From: Phytopythium helicoides | Lineage: Eukaryota; Oomycota; Peronosporomycetes; Pythiales; Pythiaceae | Assembly: GCA_024867545.1 (NCBI GenBank) | Contig: JANFNE010000028.1 | Span: forward strand, 124,001 to 188,000 | DNA: 64,000 nucleotides | Direction: 5' to 3' | Part shown: in pieces, positions 10,375 to 20,646 of the stretch | How the letters are laid out: each line of letters begins with the position of its first letter | How positions within the stretch are numbered: position 1 is the stretch's first letter | The notes under the pieces: generated by a model | Database searches by the model: none | Seen by the model: the letters and a program-made list of their open reading frames with translations, nothing else | What the model was told of the DNA's origin: nothing | Made by a program: the position numbers and the translations under genes

Positions 10375-11476
10375 TCAATAATGTGGTAGGAAGCAAGGCT
10401 AATAGAAATATCGGCAGCTGAAGGATGCCACGTCACATGGAGTATCGTCCTAGATCCCAATATTGTAAGCTCGGCGTCTTACGCATCGCATACATTACAA
10501 CGTACCTGAATATTTTCGAGGTCATCGCGTGCCCCAGACTCAACAAGTTGACGGTACACATTTGGGTGCAAGTGCTTGGCAGCAACGTGAGCAGGCGATT
10601 CATGCAAAACGACGCCGCTTTGGTCGTTTAGCAGAGCAGGGAAGTGCGAAGATAGAAAAGTAGCACAGCGGTGTGACCCATGTGCTGCCGCAACGTGGAG
10701 TACCGACAGTCCCTGGGCAACACAAATGCAACAGGTAAAGCGAAGCAAATCACGAAGAATGACAGGTTTAGTATCGAAGCTTACGTTCCGCGCGCGCTTC
10801 ATGAAGTCGACTTTACTTGACTGCTGAAGTAGTTCGAGCACTTCTAAATGGTCGATAGAAGCCGCAAGATGCACAGGTGCGAATCCCAACCTGGAATCGG
10901 GCTCGTCCACATTCACACCAAGGTTGATCATCGCCTTGAGGACGCTCACGTGATTATTGGCTGCAGCAACGTGCACTGCGGACCAGCCCTAGAAAATGTA
11001 AGTGCAAACATTGTCAGATATATGTTTGGGTAGAAGTGGGTGATGATCAGACCTTTGCGTTTTCGATGCGCGGGTCACCTTTGATCTGGCATAAAATGTT
11101 GACGACTAAAGCCCTTCCAAATGCTGCTGCTAAAGTCAGCATAGTTTCTCCCTAGCAAAAAAACGATTTGAGAGACGGATAAAAAAACTAGACATTGACG
11201 GGGGGGGGGTGCACTCACTCGATGATCCTTCCCATTAACTTGTTGTGGCAGCGAAAACGCCAGCAACAGCTGCCGAGGAATCGCCCAGTTCTCACCAGCT
11301 CGGACAGCGGCACACGCCTGCTTGAATGCAAGCCAGAAACGATCATCGGGGATGTTGCGCGCAAAGTGCACGTCGAAAGACGCCTCCACAGCCTCCGGAT
11401 CCTGCTCTCCGAGCGAGAGTACGGACCCCACGAGGATGCGTCTCCGCGCCAGTATTTTCTCGCGCTCTTCATTCAT
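10375..11476 (-). CDS. Ankyrin-repeat protein, five exons
   Basis: Predicted exons (minus strand) are 11476-11219, 11151-11053, 10988-10785, 10712-10506 and a short 10398-10375; introns are 67, 64, 72 and 107 bases, all joined in phase 0. After an N-terminal helical domain of about 85 residues (MNEEREKILARRRILVGS...), at least four ankyrin repeats follow: ETMLTLAAAFGRALVVNIL, GWSAVHVAAANNHVSVLKAM, GFAPVHLAASIDHLEVLELL and GLSVLHVAAAHGSHRCATFL, then a degenerate last unit (SPAHVAAKHLHPNVYRQLV). Ankyrin stacks bind other proteins; the partner is unknown. The start at 11476 opens the conserved-looking helical region; upstream in-frame ATGs to 11602 are possible. The last exon is uncertain: reading through the final GTACGT donor ends at 10479 instead. 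Donor two (GTCTGA) is weak. Frame is intact throughout. Confidence 0.72.
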
Positions 11477-11785
11477 CGTGGAGAGAGTTTTCCGGAGCAA
11501 ACCTGAAAACTTTTCCCACAGAGTTTGAAGGATCGCTATTTGAACGGCAGAGTATCTTCTTGACATCCAGTTCAAGGTGGTATTTTTGCCTCTGAGCACC
11601 ATTCCCGATCACAAAGTGCGCTAATATCAGCCATGAGCGCTCTATCATTAGGAGTTGACATCACCATCAAAGCCCAGATTTCTGGGAACACTTCTATGAC
11701 ATTCCTTGTTGTCTGTCGAGTCGGTAAACGCATTCGAAATCAGGTCCAAGACTGAGCGAGCTGCAGCTATAGTACGAGTCAAACG

Positions 11786-13131
11786 ATGAGTCGAGCAGCA
11801 TTTCAGGCATTCGGGTCTGCAGGCCCTTTTCAATCCAAAAGTGCGAGTGCTCGGTCAACGCCAATCCGAGCAGAGCCACAGCGGGAGCGCCGAGACAGTG
11901 ACGAAAACCAAGTTGTACCCTTTTACCTTGACGACGGTGCAGATGACAATGAGGAAATTCGTCGCCGGCGATATTCGAGCAGCTACTCGTCCTGCCAGGA
12001 GGAAGACGACCGAAGCGGGCGGCGTCGTGGTCCTTACAAACAGTCGCAAGGTGCGAGTGACTGGGAGCGGGCAAGCTCTCAGGATTCCTCCCAAGCAGAC
12101 AACGACGATGACAGCAGTCTAAGCGACGAAGATGACAAGCACCGAGTTCGCGTGGGCATTTCCACGACGGGCAAACACCGTGACGACCGAGAAGAGCCCG
12201 AGTCGCCTCGAAAGAGTCGTCGCAAGTCTCAGCAGTCGGATGGTGACGATGTCGACGGTGACGAGGAGGGGACAAAACCTGCTGGGAAAGCCGAGCAAGC
12301 TGACAATACGAGCGCCTCGACCAGCGCGCTATCAGGCCTGGATCTGTCAGAGATCTCCAAGCTGAGCGTATTCCCGGGCTCGGTCGGCGAGGCGCTAGTG
12401 CAGGGCCACGTGATGCGCGTCAAGACGCTGCTGGGCGGCTCTCAATACCAGTTTTTCATCCAGGACCGCCTGGTGCTGCTGGCGCTCAAGCAGCTCAAGA
12501 ACCGCACATCCAACTACCACATGTTCGACATGACGCGCGCCGTGGCTGGCTCCAGCAAGCTGACCAAGAAGAGCGGCAACTACGTGGGGCAAGCTGCGCG
12601 CCAACTTCTCCCGGCGCAAGTACGTGCTGCTGAGCAACCTGCGCCGGCGCACGGAGCTAGGCGCCTTCGAGTTCGAGCCGACGGCCAGCGCTGTGGAGCC
12701 CCGACGGCTGACGGCGGTTCTTCCGCCGCTGTCTCCGTCCAAGCAGGAGGTGGAGGGGCTGACGGTGGGCGACAGCTCGGCCTCCTTCTCGGTGCTGCTG
12801 GAGCTGCTGGAGAGCGAAGGGCGCTTGCGAGGCCGCACGGCACTCGCCCATCCCGCCGAGCGAGCTGCGCGTGCTCGAGAGCCGCCTGCCCGTGTTCGAG
12901 AACGGCTACTACCGGCTCAACTTCCACGGCCGCGTGTCGGTGCCGTCCGTCAAGAACTTCCAACTGGTCGAGCGCGCGCGTGGGGCGCCGCCGCACGTGG
13001 GGGACGCGGGCGACGCGCGCGTGCTGCTGCAGTTCGGCAAGGTGAACGCGCACAAGTTCCACCTCGACTTCCGCGCGCCCGTGACGCCGCTGCAGGCCTT
13101 CGCGCTCGCGCTCGCGCAGTTCAACTTCTAG
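11786..13131 (+). CDS. Tubby-like protein (two frame breaks)
   Basis: The C-terminal 250 residues form a Tubby domain: VMRVKTLLGGSQYQFFIQDRLVLLALKQLKNRTSNYHMFD (the phosphoinositide-binding first half), RRKYVLLSNLRRRTELGAFEFE, then GYYRLNFHGRVSVPSVKNFQLV (first Tubby signature) and the terminal FALALAQFNF (second signature). Tubby domains bind PI(4,5)P2 and link membranes to ciliary cargo traffic or transcription. The first 170 residues are acidic, Ser/Arg-rich and probably disordered (many RRRYSSSYSS and DDDSSLSDEDD stretches). Two single-base breaks occur: an extra G in GGGG at 12586-12589 (NYVGKLRANFSRRKY is restored by removing it) and an extra C near 12848 (before IPPSELRVLESRLP). Ciliary Tubby function would fit a zoospore-forming organism. 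The domain is essentially full length, so the breaks are probably not inactivating mutations. Confidence 0.85.
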
Positions 13132-13385
13132 ACGCCGCGCCAATCGAAATGATAACTAGCTATCGAACCTCAACACTAGCAGATTGTATTAGTATGTTCA
13201 ACGTGGCCAAGGTCACTTTATGTACGCCACTCTACTTTCACGTTGGCAGCTTCTTTGGCGGGGGGAGCAAGGGGCGGGGGCTGGAGCATGGTACGTGCGC
13301 GCGGACGGCCGTGGCGGGCGCGGTGGGGGCGGCTCGAGGCGCGGAGGTGGCTCAGGCTACGCGCCAGACGGCCCTCTACACGCCC

Positions 13386-15159
13386 ATGTCCTTTTCGGCG
13401 CGGAAGAGCTGGGGTTTGACCGACGCGTGCGATTCAGGTGCGCATGCGGGCGGCGCCGCGCTACGCGGTGGGCACGCGCGTGGCCATCCCGGTGGAGGGC
13501 CGCACGGGCCACGTCGCGAGCTTCGACATGGACTCGGGGCTCTACACGCTCCACTTTAGCGACGGCCACGAGCAGAAGGTGGACGCCGAGGGTGTCGAGC
13601 GCGTCGTGATCAAGGTTGCGCCGGCTGCGGGCAGTGACGCGGCGAGCGCAGGCTGGAGCCAGCGTGGGAGATAACCCGATGGCGCTCATCGGCACCATGC
13701 TTGTCAAGGTGGCCAAGAGCTACGAGGGCAAGGAGATCGCCATGGAGGGCAGCGTGGCCGACTACTTCCCCTCCGCCAACAAGTTCCGCGTGCTCTTCCA
13801 GGATGGACAGTACGCGGACTTGACGCGCGAGGAGGTCGAGCGCGCGATCGCAGCACGGGAGTCTAGAGCAAAAAGTGGAGGTGGGGAGAAGAGGAAGAAG
13901 CGGCACCGAGAAGAGCGCAGTGACGGGAGCAAGAAGAGCACGTCGCGTGACGGGCTGAGCAATGACAGCGCCATCGCTATCGACGATGATGACGAAGATG
14001 GAGAAGTTGAGCTCAGGGTGAAAAAGTACGATTCCCGAGCCATGGCATACACGATGATTCGACGCATCCTCATCACGATCCTCGAGCAAAACGGTATTCA
14101 ATCATTGAGGTCCGACAAGCAAATGGCGATTCTGCGCAACAACGACATGAAGGTGTCTTGAGTTTGTTGCATTGGGGTGACAAGGACATGCTAACATCAA
14201 TTGTTCATTTCGCTAGCCAAAGCGCGCTCTCGAGGGATTTGTCGGTGCTGGCGGATTGCGACCTCTGCAAATGGTTCTTCAAATGTGGATGCGCAATCCA
14301 AGCATGCACGCGGGTGTGTTGCTCGCGCTGAAGATATTGGCCGCTCTCCCTGTCACTCTCGAGCAGCTCACTCAAACGAGCATTGCTCAGACACTGCGAT
14401 CTATTCAGAGGATCAGTGAGACCTCTGAGCTTGTGGATCAGACACTTGGCGATTTGGCGAAATGGATCATTCGCAACTGGTCCAGTACGGTCGTGAAGCG
14501 GCCCGTGACACCATCACCACGAGATCTACTCGCAAAACAAGCTGGTGCGATCCACCGAGCTGGAAACGCAGGAAATGTCCACGTGATTGCATCGCTTGCG
14601 GGGTCGGGGACATCGGCCGCCGGAGCCAACATTGCTGTCAAGCGCCGCAAACCAACGTCGCGCCAAGAGCAAACGGCAAGAATGCAGGCAATGCTAAACG
14701 GAAACGACGAGGATGAGTCGGGAATGAACGGCGACGCAGCAAGTAAAAAGGCTGCAAGCGAGGAAATCATCTACCTCCCACAGTACAATTCGCTTGGGTC
14801 GGAGGATGCGACGACGCCCGGTCAGACAGACTCAAGTGCTTGAAACGCTGGCTTCTCGAATCAACCAAGAGTTTGCCGATGGTGTGGTCGTACGCGATCA
14901 TGATGCTGAAAAGGAGAAGAAGGTGGACGACTCTCTCGTCACTCCCGGACGCATCAAGGTCGGCAAACCACAGATCTGGGAGTTTGACAAAGAGCTGCCT
15001 GTAGCTGAATTACTGGAAACTTCGCGAAGCAAAGCGCTCGGTCGGCAGGGTGAGGCGAGTAGCGCCACTGGCGCGCTGCCAAACAAGCGCCAAGCACCTG
15101 TCAAGTCCATTTTGAAGAGCAAGGACTTAGAAGTGCCCGAATTTCTCGAATGGACGTGA
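13386..15159 (+). CDS. Tudor-like plus TFIIS N-terminal (LW) domain protein
   Basis: The protein (about 570 residues) starts with two Tudor/SH3-like barrels: YAVGTRVAIPVEGRTGHVASFD...GLYTLHFSDGHEQKV and then MEGSVADYFPSANKFRVLFQDGQYADLTREEV. After an acidic/basic linker comes a TFIIS N-terminal four-helix domain (about 14040-14480), split by an intron at 14153-14216: RALEGFVGAGGLRPLQMVLQMWM, GVLLALKILAALPVTLEQL and DLAKWIIRNW. LW domains are found in elongation factors and in PNUTS, which also has a PP1-docking motif; here the C-terminus carries PVKSILKSK, a possible phosphatase or phospho site. A role in transcription elongation or chromatin reading is inferred. Frame breaks occur near 13667 (GWSQRG to DNPMALIG), near 14828 (TTPGQT to QVLETLASRIN) and perhaps near 13436. 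The start is uncertain: ATG 13386 with one shift, or ATG 13444. Confidence 0.65.
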
Positions 15160-15289
15160 GTTAGCAAATGATAGCGCCGGACCTAAGTATGAGGGTGAAC
15201 GAACGACCGAACAAACGATCAAACGTGAGTGCCGTAGAAGCTACAGAGCAAACCGTGTGTACGAATTGCTGGGCTTCGCGATAGACTAT

Positions 15290-16585
15290 CTACTCAACAA
15301 AGTCGTAGAAGTAGCTGCTGATGCCGTAGCGCACATAGAAGGCGGCGGCACAGCACAGTGCCTGGAAGGCAAGCAACGCCAGTACGAGGCGGTTCTCGCG
15401 CATGTGCCCAAACACGACGAGGAAGAGGTTGATGACCGTGTAATTCGATCGCGTCGACTCGGGCGTGATGGTCGACGGCTCGAGCAGTCCCGTGCGCGGG
15501 TTGAACTTGGGTAGGCGATGGCGCGGGCACGGCACGACCTTGAAGAGCTGCGGCAGCGAGTAGAGGAAGTTGAGCACCTGCGGCGCGAAGAAGAGCAGCA
15601 AGGTCTTGCTGAAATGGCCCAAGATGCCCGCCACCGCGAAGGCCATGCCCTGCATAGTAGCAGAAAGTGTCACCGACGAAGACGCGCGCGGGGAACCAGT
15701 TGTGGCGCAGCAGTCCGAGCGTCGTGAAGAGGAACGGCACCATGAAGAGCAGCGAGAGCAGATGGCACTGGTTGTTGTCGTGGCCGCGCAGGATCTGCAC
15801 AATGTTTTGCACAATGACAGGCTGCGGCCATGACGACAGCTTGACCTGCCTCAAGTCCGTTGACGCCGGCGTAGATGTTGATGGCGTTGGTGCAGAAGAC
15901 CGCCATCATGCCCATGTAGAGGTAGTAGAAGAGTCCGAGCTCGGCCACATCGCCTCCGTCGCTGAGCGGGATAATGGGGTTCAGCAGCGTGTGCAGCAGT
16001 GCGCCTTCCGCGAACAGGAAACGCACGGGCTTGGGCAGCACGACGGCCGTAAGCCCGCCGTAGTTGAGCAGCAGCGGCAGCGACGCCAACGGCGGGTACA
16101 GCAGCTTGTGTCTCCAGCGCAGGTCGGTCATGTCGTCCGTGAAGCCCAGCAGTAGCATGGACAGGATAGACGCCACTCCCCAGAGCATGGTGCGCTGCGT
16201 CACAAGCCACGTCAGCGTCGAGCACCACCGCATCACTCGCCAAGTCGCTCGTCCCCCACCTTGACGTCGGCGTCGTCGACCAGGAAGAGCGCGACAACCG
16301 CCAGCACCACAACGAAGACGACGCCCGACACGATGCCCATGGCCTCGGGGCTGCGCACACCATGAGCGTCAGCCCAGCTCGTCACCAATCGCACCGAGAA
16401 CGAACGCACATGGGGATGTCGCCCGCCGGTGTGCCGCGCTTGCACAGGTCCTTGCCCGAGAGTTTGGCCGGCATGAGCGGCGCCACGCGCGGGATCAGCA
16501 GCGCCACGGCCGCGTAGCCCAGCGCGCTGACGCCCACGAGCGGCAGCAGGTGCGACTGCAACAGCGGAGCCAGCGCCTCCGCCAT
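15290..16585 (-). CDS. ALG7: UDP-GlcNAc:dolichyl-phosphate GlcNAc-1-phosphotransferase
   Basis: This is the polytopic ER enzyme that starts N-glycosylation by moving GlcNAc-1-phosphate from UDP-GlcNAc to dolichyl phosphate (tunicamycin target; DPAGT1 in animals). Diagnostic segments in order: GKDLCKRG near the N-terminus, [29 protein letters not shown] (catalytic Asp-Asp), [63 protein letters not shown] and [11 protein letters not shown]. About ten hydrophobic helices are visible. Two introns fit: about 16335-16407 (restores GDIPIPEAMG) and 16195-16260 (restores VDDADVK-RTMLWGV). Two single-base insertions break the frame, near 15819 (an extra base before [10 protein letters not shown]) and near 15650 (an extra G in the GGG before [12 protein letters not shown]). 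The start at 16585 gives [18 protein letters not shown]. Length (about 390 residues) fits the family. Confidence 0.92.
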
Positions 16586-17278
16586 GGTGACGCGAGATTC
16601 AATGTGCACGAGGAGCTACGTGGCGCGGCGACGAAGTGGTGTGCGCGTGGTGTGGCGCAGTGTGGTGCACTAAAACGTTTGTCGGCTTTTTGGCGCTTGC
16701 AGACTTTCTTTCACGAGTAGTGTGTGCTGAGGCGAGGCGTTGAGGACAGGACGTTCAGGGATGCAGGGATTGCGGGTGGAGGAGACGTGGGCATTGTCGA
16801 TATATGCATAAGCTCCGACTTGCAAGCTACGAGCCAACCCTTTTTCAGGACCGTGCAGAAGTAGAGGACGCTGGTGGTACCATCGACGAGAAATCTGACG
16901 ATGCAGTACGAGGCGGTGAATCTATCGTGGCCACTCGTTCAATTTGGCTAAATGATAGGTCCAATGGCACTCCAAACCCATTCTTGGAGCTGACGTTGAT
17001 ATTGATATGGGTGCAAGTCTCGCAAAGCGAGGGTTTTCTCGAGACAGCCTGAAAGCGCTGGGGCATCAATTGCACCGCATGAAACATGAAAGAAAGCCCG
17101 GTCAACGACCAGGCGTGGCTGCGAAACGAATCCATGGGATGTGCTGGGAGTGGAAGAACTGGCAGCAACCGGTGCTGAAACGGATACGGATGGGCTATTC
17201 CTGTGGTTCGCACAGGCATGGTTGGTGCGCTTCCATTCTCCAATTTCCGGGCACCTCCGGCAGTTCCCTTCGCGCACC
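16586..17278. other. Divergent intergenic region
   Basis: This lies between the ALG7 start (-) and the cysteine-rich membrane protein start (+). Short open frames exist but none has a protein-like composition or family motif. It presumably holds both promoters. Confidence 0.4.
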
Positions 17279-17981
17279 ATGAAGTTCACTTCGACCATTG
17301 TCTCCTCAGCTCTACTCGCGACCCTTACGATCGCTCAGACTCCAGCACCAACCACTACCACCACTTCTTACGACGAAGAACTTAGTTGCTGGCCCATTAG
17401 TGTCGACCACGACGCCACCTACTGCATTGATGGACCGATTTGTTCAGGCAAAGGTGCTCAGCCAGCTGGTTGGAAGTGCCCCGTCGCCGGCGATGTGGCA
17501 ATCTCCGACTGTCATGCTCACCTCGTGAGCTTCACTGAAAACGACAACTGTGTCCTACCAGTCGACACAACGTGCCAAGTTATTCATACTGGGGCGTGGG
17601 GCTGCGTCGTCTCGAAAACGGGACCAACTCCATCTCCAACGTTGATCAACTCGGGAGGCGTCATCGAGAGTGGTGGGGTGCATGAGAGCGGCCCAGCCTT
17701 CAATTCTTCGGGCTATGCTGGCTCAGGCTCCGGTTCAGGGATCAAGCTGGATCTCTGCTGGAAGCAACACCACTGGTGATGAGATCACCTTTTCGTCGAT
17801 CATGGCGGTCTCATCGGCAGGCACCATTTCTACCGGCGCAATTGCGGCCATCGCCGCTGCTGCAGCTGCCGTGTGCGCTATTGTCGGCACCATTTTGTAC
17901 AAGCGGCGTCGCCAGCAGCAACCCGGGCCGGCTGAAGAGACGAACGATATCGACGTGATGTTTGAGATCCGAACGCCGTAG
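17279..17981 (+). CDS. Cysteine-rich type I membrane protein (one frame break)
   Basis: A signal peptide (residues 1-19, MKFTSTIVSSALLATLTIAQ) leads into an ectodomain with eight cysteines in a distinctive order: SYDEELSCWPIS, ATYCIDGPICSG, WKCPVAGDVAISDC, NCVLPVDTTCQV and GAWGC. A Gly/Ser/Pro-rich low-complexity stalk, a hydrophobic transmembrane helix (ISTGAIAAIAAAAAAVCAIVGTILY) and a short basic cytoplasmic tail follow. The family is not one I can name. A paralogue with the same eight cysteines lies at 62240-62966 on the other strand, so the ectodomain is under selection. Disulfide-bonded cell-surface display is inferred. One base shift near 17735-17750 in the Gly/Ser linker separates the ectodomain frame, which would end at 17779, from the membrane-helix frame; an indel is likelier than a secreted short form. 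Confidence 0.7.
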
Positions 17982-18426
17982 ACTGGTCCTGCAACATTTC
18001 GGCGCCGTGCATTTCGTTTTCGTCAGGCAAATCTATCGTGTAGCTCATAGGAAGCAACACTCAATTCACGTTTGCATGCGTCTTGAAATCTCTTCCTTTT
18101 CGCTGTTCCAGAGCTCCACATCGACGAGGGTGTCGGTTTTGCCAGTGTTGTTGCGGTGGACTCATCTCACTGAGATGTTCTCAGCACAACAGTGTCCACC
18201 ACCATTCTTCGAACCACAAACAGATGATTGGTAACGTCAAATATGAATGAGCCTGAATCACAGGATGGGGATGCAAAGTTACAACAAGCGGGGGACAGCA
18301 TTCCGGTGGCATTATGGCACATGGCGCGAAGAGGTCATAAATACACTACGGCGAGGCGAGCGAATGCGCCTTTCTGAATGAAGGAAGCACTATTGCTATC
18401 GCACGACGACCTCACTCACGGTCTCA
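17982..18426. other. Convergent 3' spacer
   Basis: This non-coding spacer lies between the stops of the cysteine-rich protein gene (+) and the histidine phosphatase gene (-). Nothing recognisable was seen. Confidence 0.4.
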
Positions 18427-19602
18427 TCACTGCGCCATTGTGATCGGCAGCGCGCAATTCAAGGAGATGGCATTGTCATCGAGCTTCAGCTGGTCTTCCG
18501 GCTCAGTGGGAAACATATCCCCGTCTTCGTTGCGCTGGGACGATGATGTGCTCGAGGTCGGCGTGTCAGGCGGAGGCGGCGGCGGGTGGCGAAAGTGGTT
18601 GATCGGGGATGACATGTACGGCTTCGACAGCCGCGACACCGTCTCGCACGGGTGCAGCCGCAGCGAGTCGGACTCGTCAGTGTCAACGCTGACAGTCCCA
18701 TCATCGTTGATTGCCACGTGGTTCGACACGACCTTGCCGAGAATAAACTTACCCTTGTGCTCGTCATATTCAAGCACGACAAACTCGCCGTTGTGGAAGT
18801 TTTCGAGCTGCTCGAACTCGGAGACTCGGTACTTGAAGTATCTCGTCAGGATGACACGGATCGCCACGCCGTGCGTCACCAGCACGTAGTTCTCTTCGGG
18901 CATCTTCTCAAACATGCGGTACAGCGACTCTAGGAATGACGACATGCGGTCGTAGACGTCAGCAGGGGACTCGCCGCTCGGGAAGCGGTAGAAAAACGAG
19001 CCGAACCGCCGGCGCTGAGCCTTGCACTCGCGGATCTTGACTGGCTCCTGGAAGTTGCCAAAGTCCTTGCTCGCGGATGCGGGGCTCCTCGGTCATCGGG
19101 ATGGACTTGCCGTCGAAACCCCAGGCCTTAACGATGCCCTGAAAGGTCTCGATCGTCCGCACATACGGCGACACGATAAAGCGCTGCAGTCACGTCGGGC
19201 CACCGAAAAGTGAGTCAAGAGTACACCATTCCCTGCAGTACTCGACAATCAACGCACCAGGGACTCATTGCCGATAATCTTCTTGATGGACTTGCCGGCG
19301 GCCACCGGCCTGCTCGTAGCCGAGCTCCGTGAGGTGCATGGCGTTGTCGGGCACGTGGCAGTAGAGCAGCGGATCGATGTTGCCCTCCGACTGTCCGTGG
19401 CGCACGAGGATGAGCCGCTTGGGCATCGTCGCCTTCTTCTTACGGCAGAGCATGCACGTGAAGCGCTCCATGGCACTCGGGGTGCTCCGAGTCGCACGCC
19501 GCCTGTCTCGCGTGCGCCGAGCCCAGGAACAGCCCCAAGCGCCGCGCCAGCGCACGCGGCGGACGCGATGGCCGCGACCAGCGCCGCGGACGAGTGCACC
19601 AT
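18427..19602 (-). CDS. Histidine phosphatase (phosphoglycerate-mutase-like)
   Basis: A branch-1 histidine phosphatase fold: PKRLILVRHGQSEGNIDPLLY carries the phosphorylated histidine in RHG, then HLTELGYEQA, FIVSPYVRTIETFQGI (second arginine), PRIREQDFGNFQ (acid), FGSFFYRFPSGESPADVYDRM and YVLVTHGVAIRVILTRYF (second catalytic histidine). This set matches the plant/protist AT74-like group and not glycolytic phosphoglycerate mutase. The substrate is unknown. An N-terminal hydrophobic segment (MVHSSAALVAAIASAACAGAALG) may anchor it to a membrane. The tail after about residue 280 is Ser/Pro-rich with a PPPPPP run. Breaks: near 19296 (EQA to AAGKSIKKIIG), near 19066 (extra G before DFGNF) and one or more near 19480-19530 in the N-terminal linker. 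An intron at about 19190-19255 joins ESLVR to RFIVSPYV. Confidence 0.75.
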
Positions 19603-20646
19603 CGCTGCCAGTTGGAAGTTGAGAGGAGGAGGCGGACGCTTGCTGGCCTCGCCGCGGTTCTTGGCTTCCGACCTGCGCGCTTCCGAGTAAATTGGATAGT
19701 GGCGGACAACGGAAGCCATGCCCGCTCAATTTTTAACAGCGGCGCAAAATTTCGGCCAATGGTTGGTCGTCAATCGCCCGACTCTGTAATCTGATTGGTA
19801 CATTACTTGTCTTTGTGGGGGTTCATGGCTTTGTGCAGACGAGGACGCCGGCAACCTGCGATTAACGACCACACGTTGCGGCGCCAGGTGGTTCTGAAAC
19901 GAACAGTCGAGCGGGCGACAGGGCGTTATTTCAGATAAGGTCGTTAAACCCAGGGGATATCGCTGCATGCCGTCTGCGAGGATCATGCGGCACGAAGGGA
20001 TGCGACGAGCAAAGAGCGGCACCGCCATGGACGAGCATGCGCGGTCGTCGAGTCAAGGCGAGCGCCGTTCCCATGGTGTTGTAGCGACGAGTGGCGCGCG
20101 GCAGTCGTGTCGTCGCTTCGTCGCGTCGATGGGGTGCACGCTGCTCGGCGGGCGCGCCAAGTGGGGCAAACAGTGAGTCAAACGCGTCCAGGACGCGACT
20201 TCAACTCGCACTTGAAGCTGCGGGCGTCTGCGTGACGCTCGCGAGTCGCGGCGATAACGTTGCGGGCTCACTTCTCTCGGCGTCATCCAGCTACGCCTTT
20301 AGGGAGCAGTTGCGGCCTGTCGCGAGCGCTAATGAAGGCGACGGAGCGCCGCTTCAAAAGCCACGCGCGACTCGCCTGGTCCATGCGCTCCACGACCAGC
20401 AGCGTGGCGTTTCGGGGTGGCCGCCGCGAGTGAACATGGACCTTGTGGGCGGCTTCGTCCCAACAAGCCGCCGCCTCCATCACCAGGCGCATCCGCCGCC
20501 GCCTCTGCCGCTTCGAACGCGCGTTCCGCGGTTCGACGGGCGCTATTCCCATCCACCGGCTATCCTGTCGGTTGCCGAGCAGCCAAAATTGGCCCAGGCA
20601 TGCCACAAAGGGAAACCCTCGGCCGCCCGCAGCGAGAAAGGCCGAC
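19603..20646. other. Long divergent intergenic region
   Basis: About one kilobase separates the phosphatase start (-) and the kinase N-terminus (+). It is GC-rich and open in several frames, but every frame is Arg/Ala/Ser-rich low complexity and shows no domain, so I treat it as non-coding. An inverted or direct CCAAT motif lies near 19757-19762. Confidence 0.4.

Noticed and set aside
11201..11210. G-run and similar homopolymers (near 11201, 39995, 61500, 63522)
   Set aside because: They fall in introns or spacers and carry no supporting structure; treated as simple low-complexity tracts.
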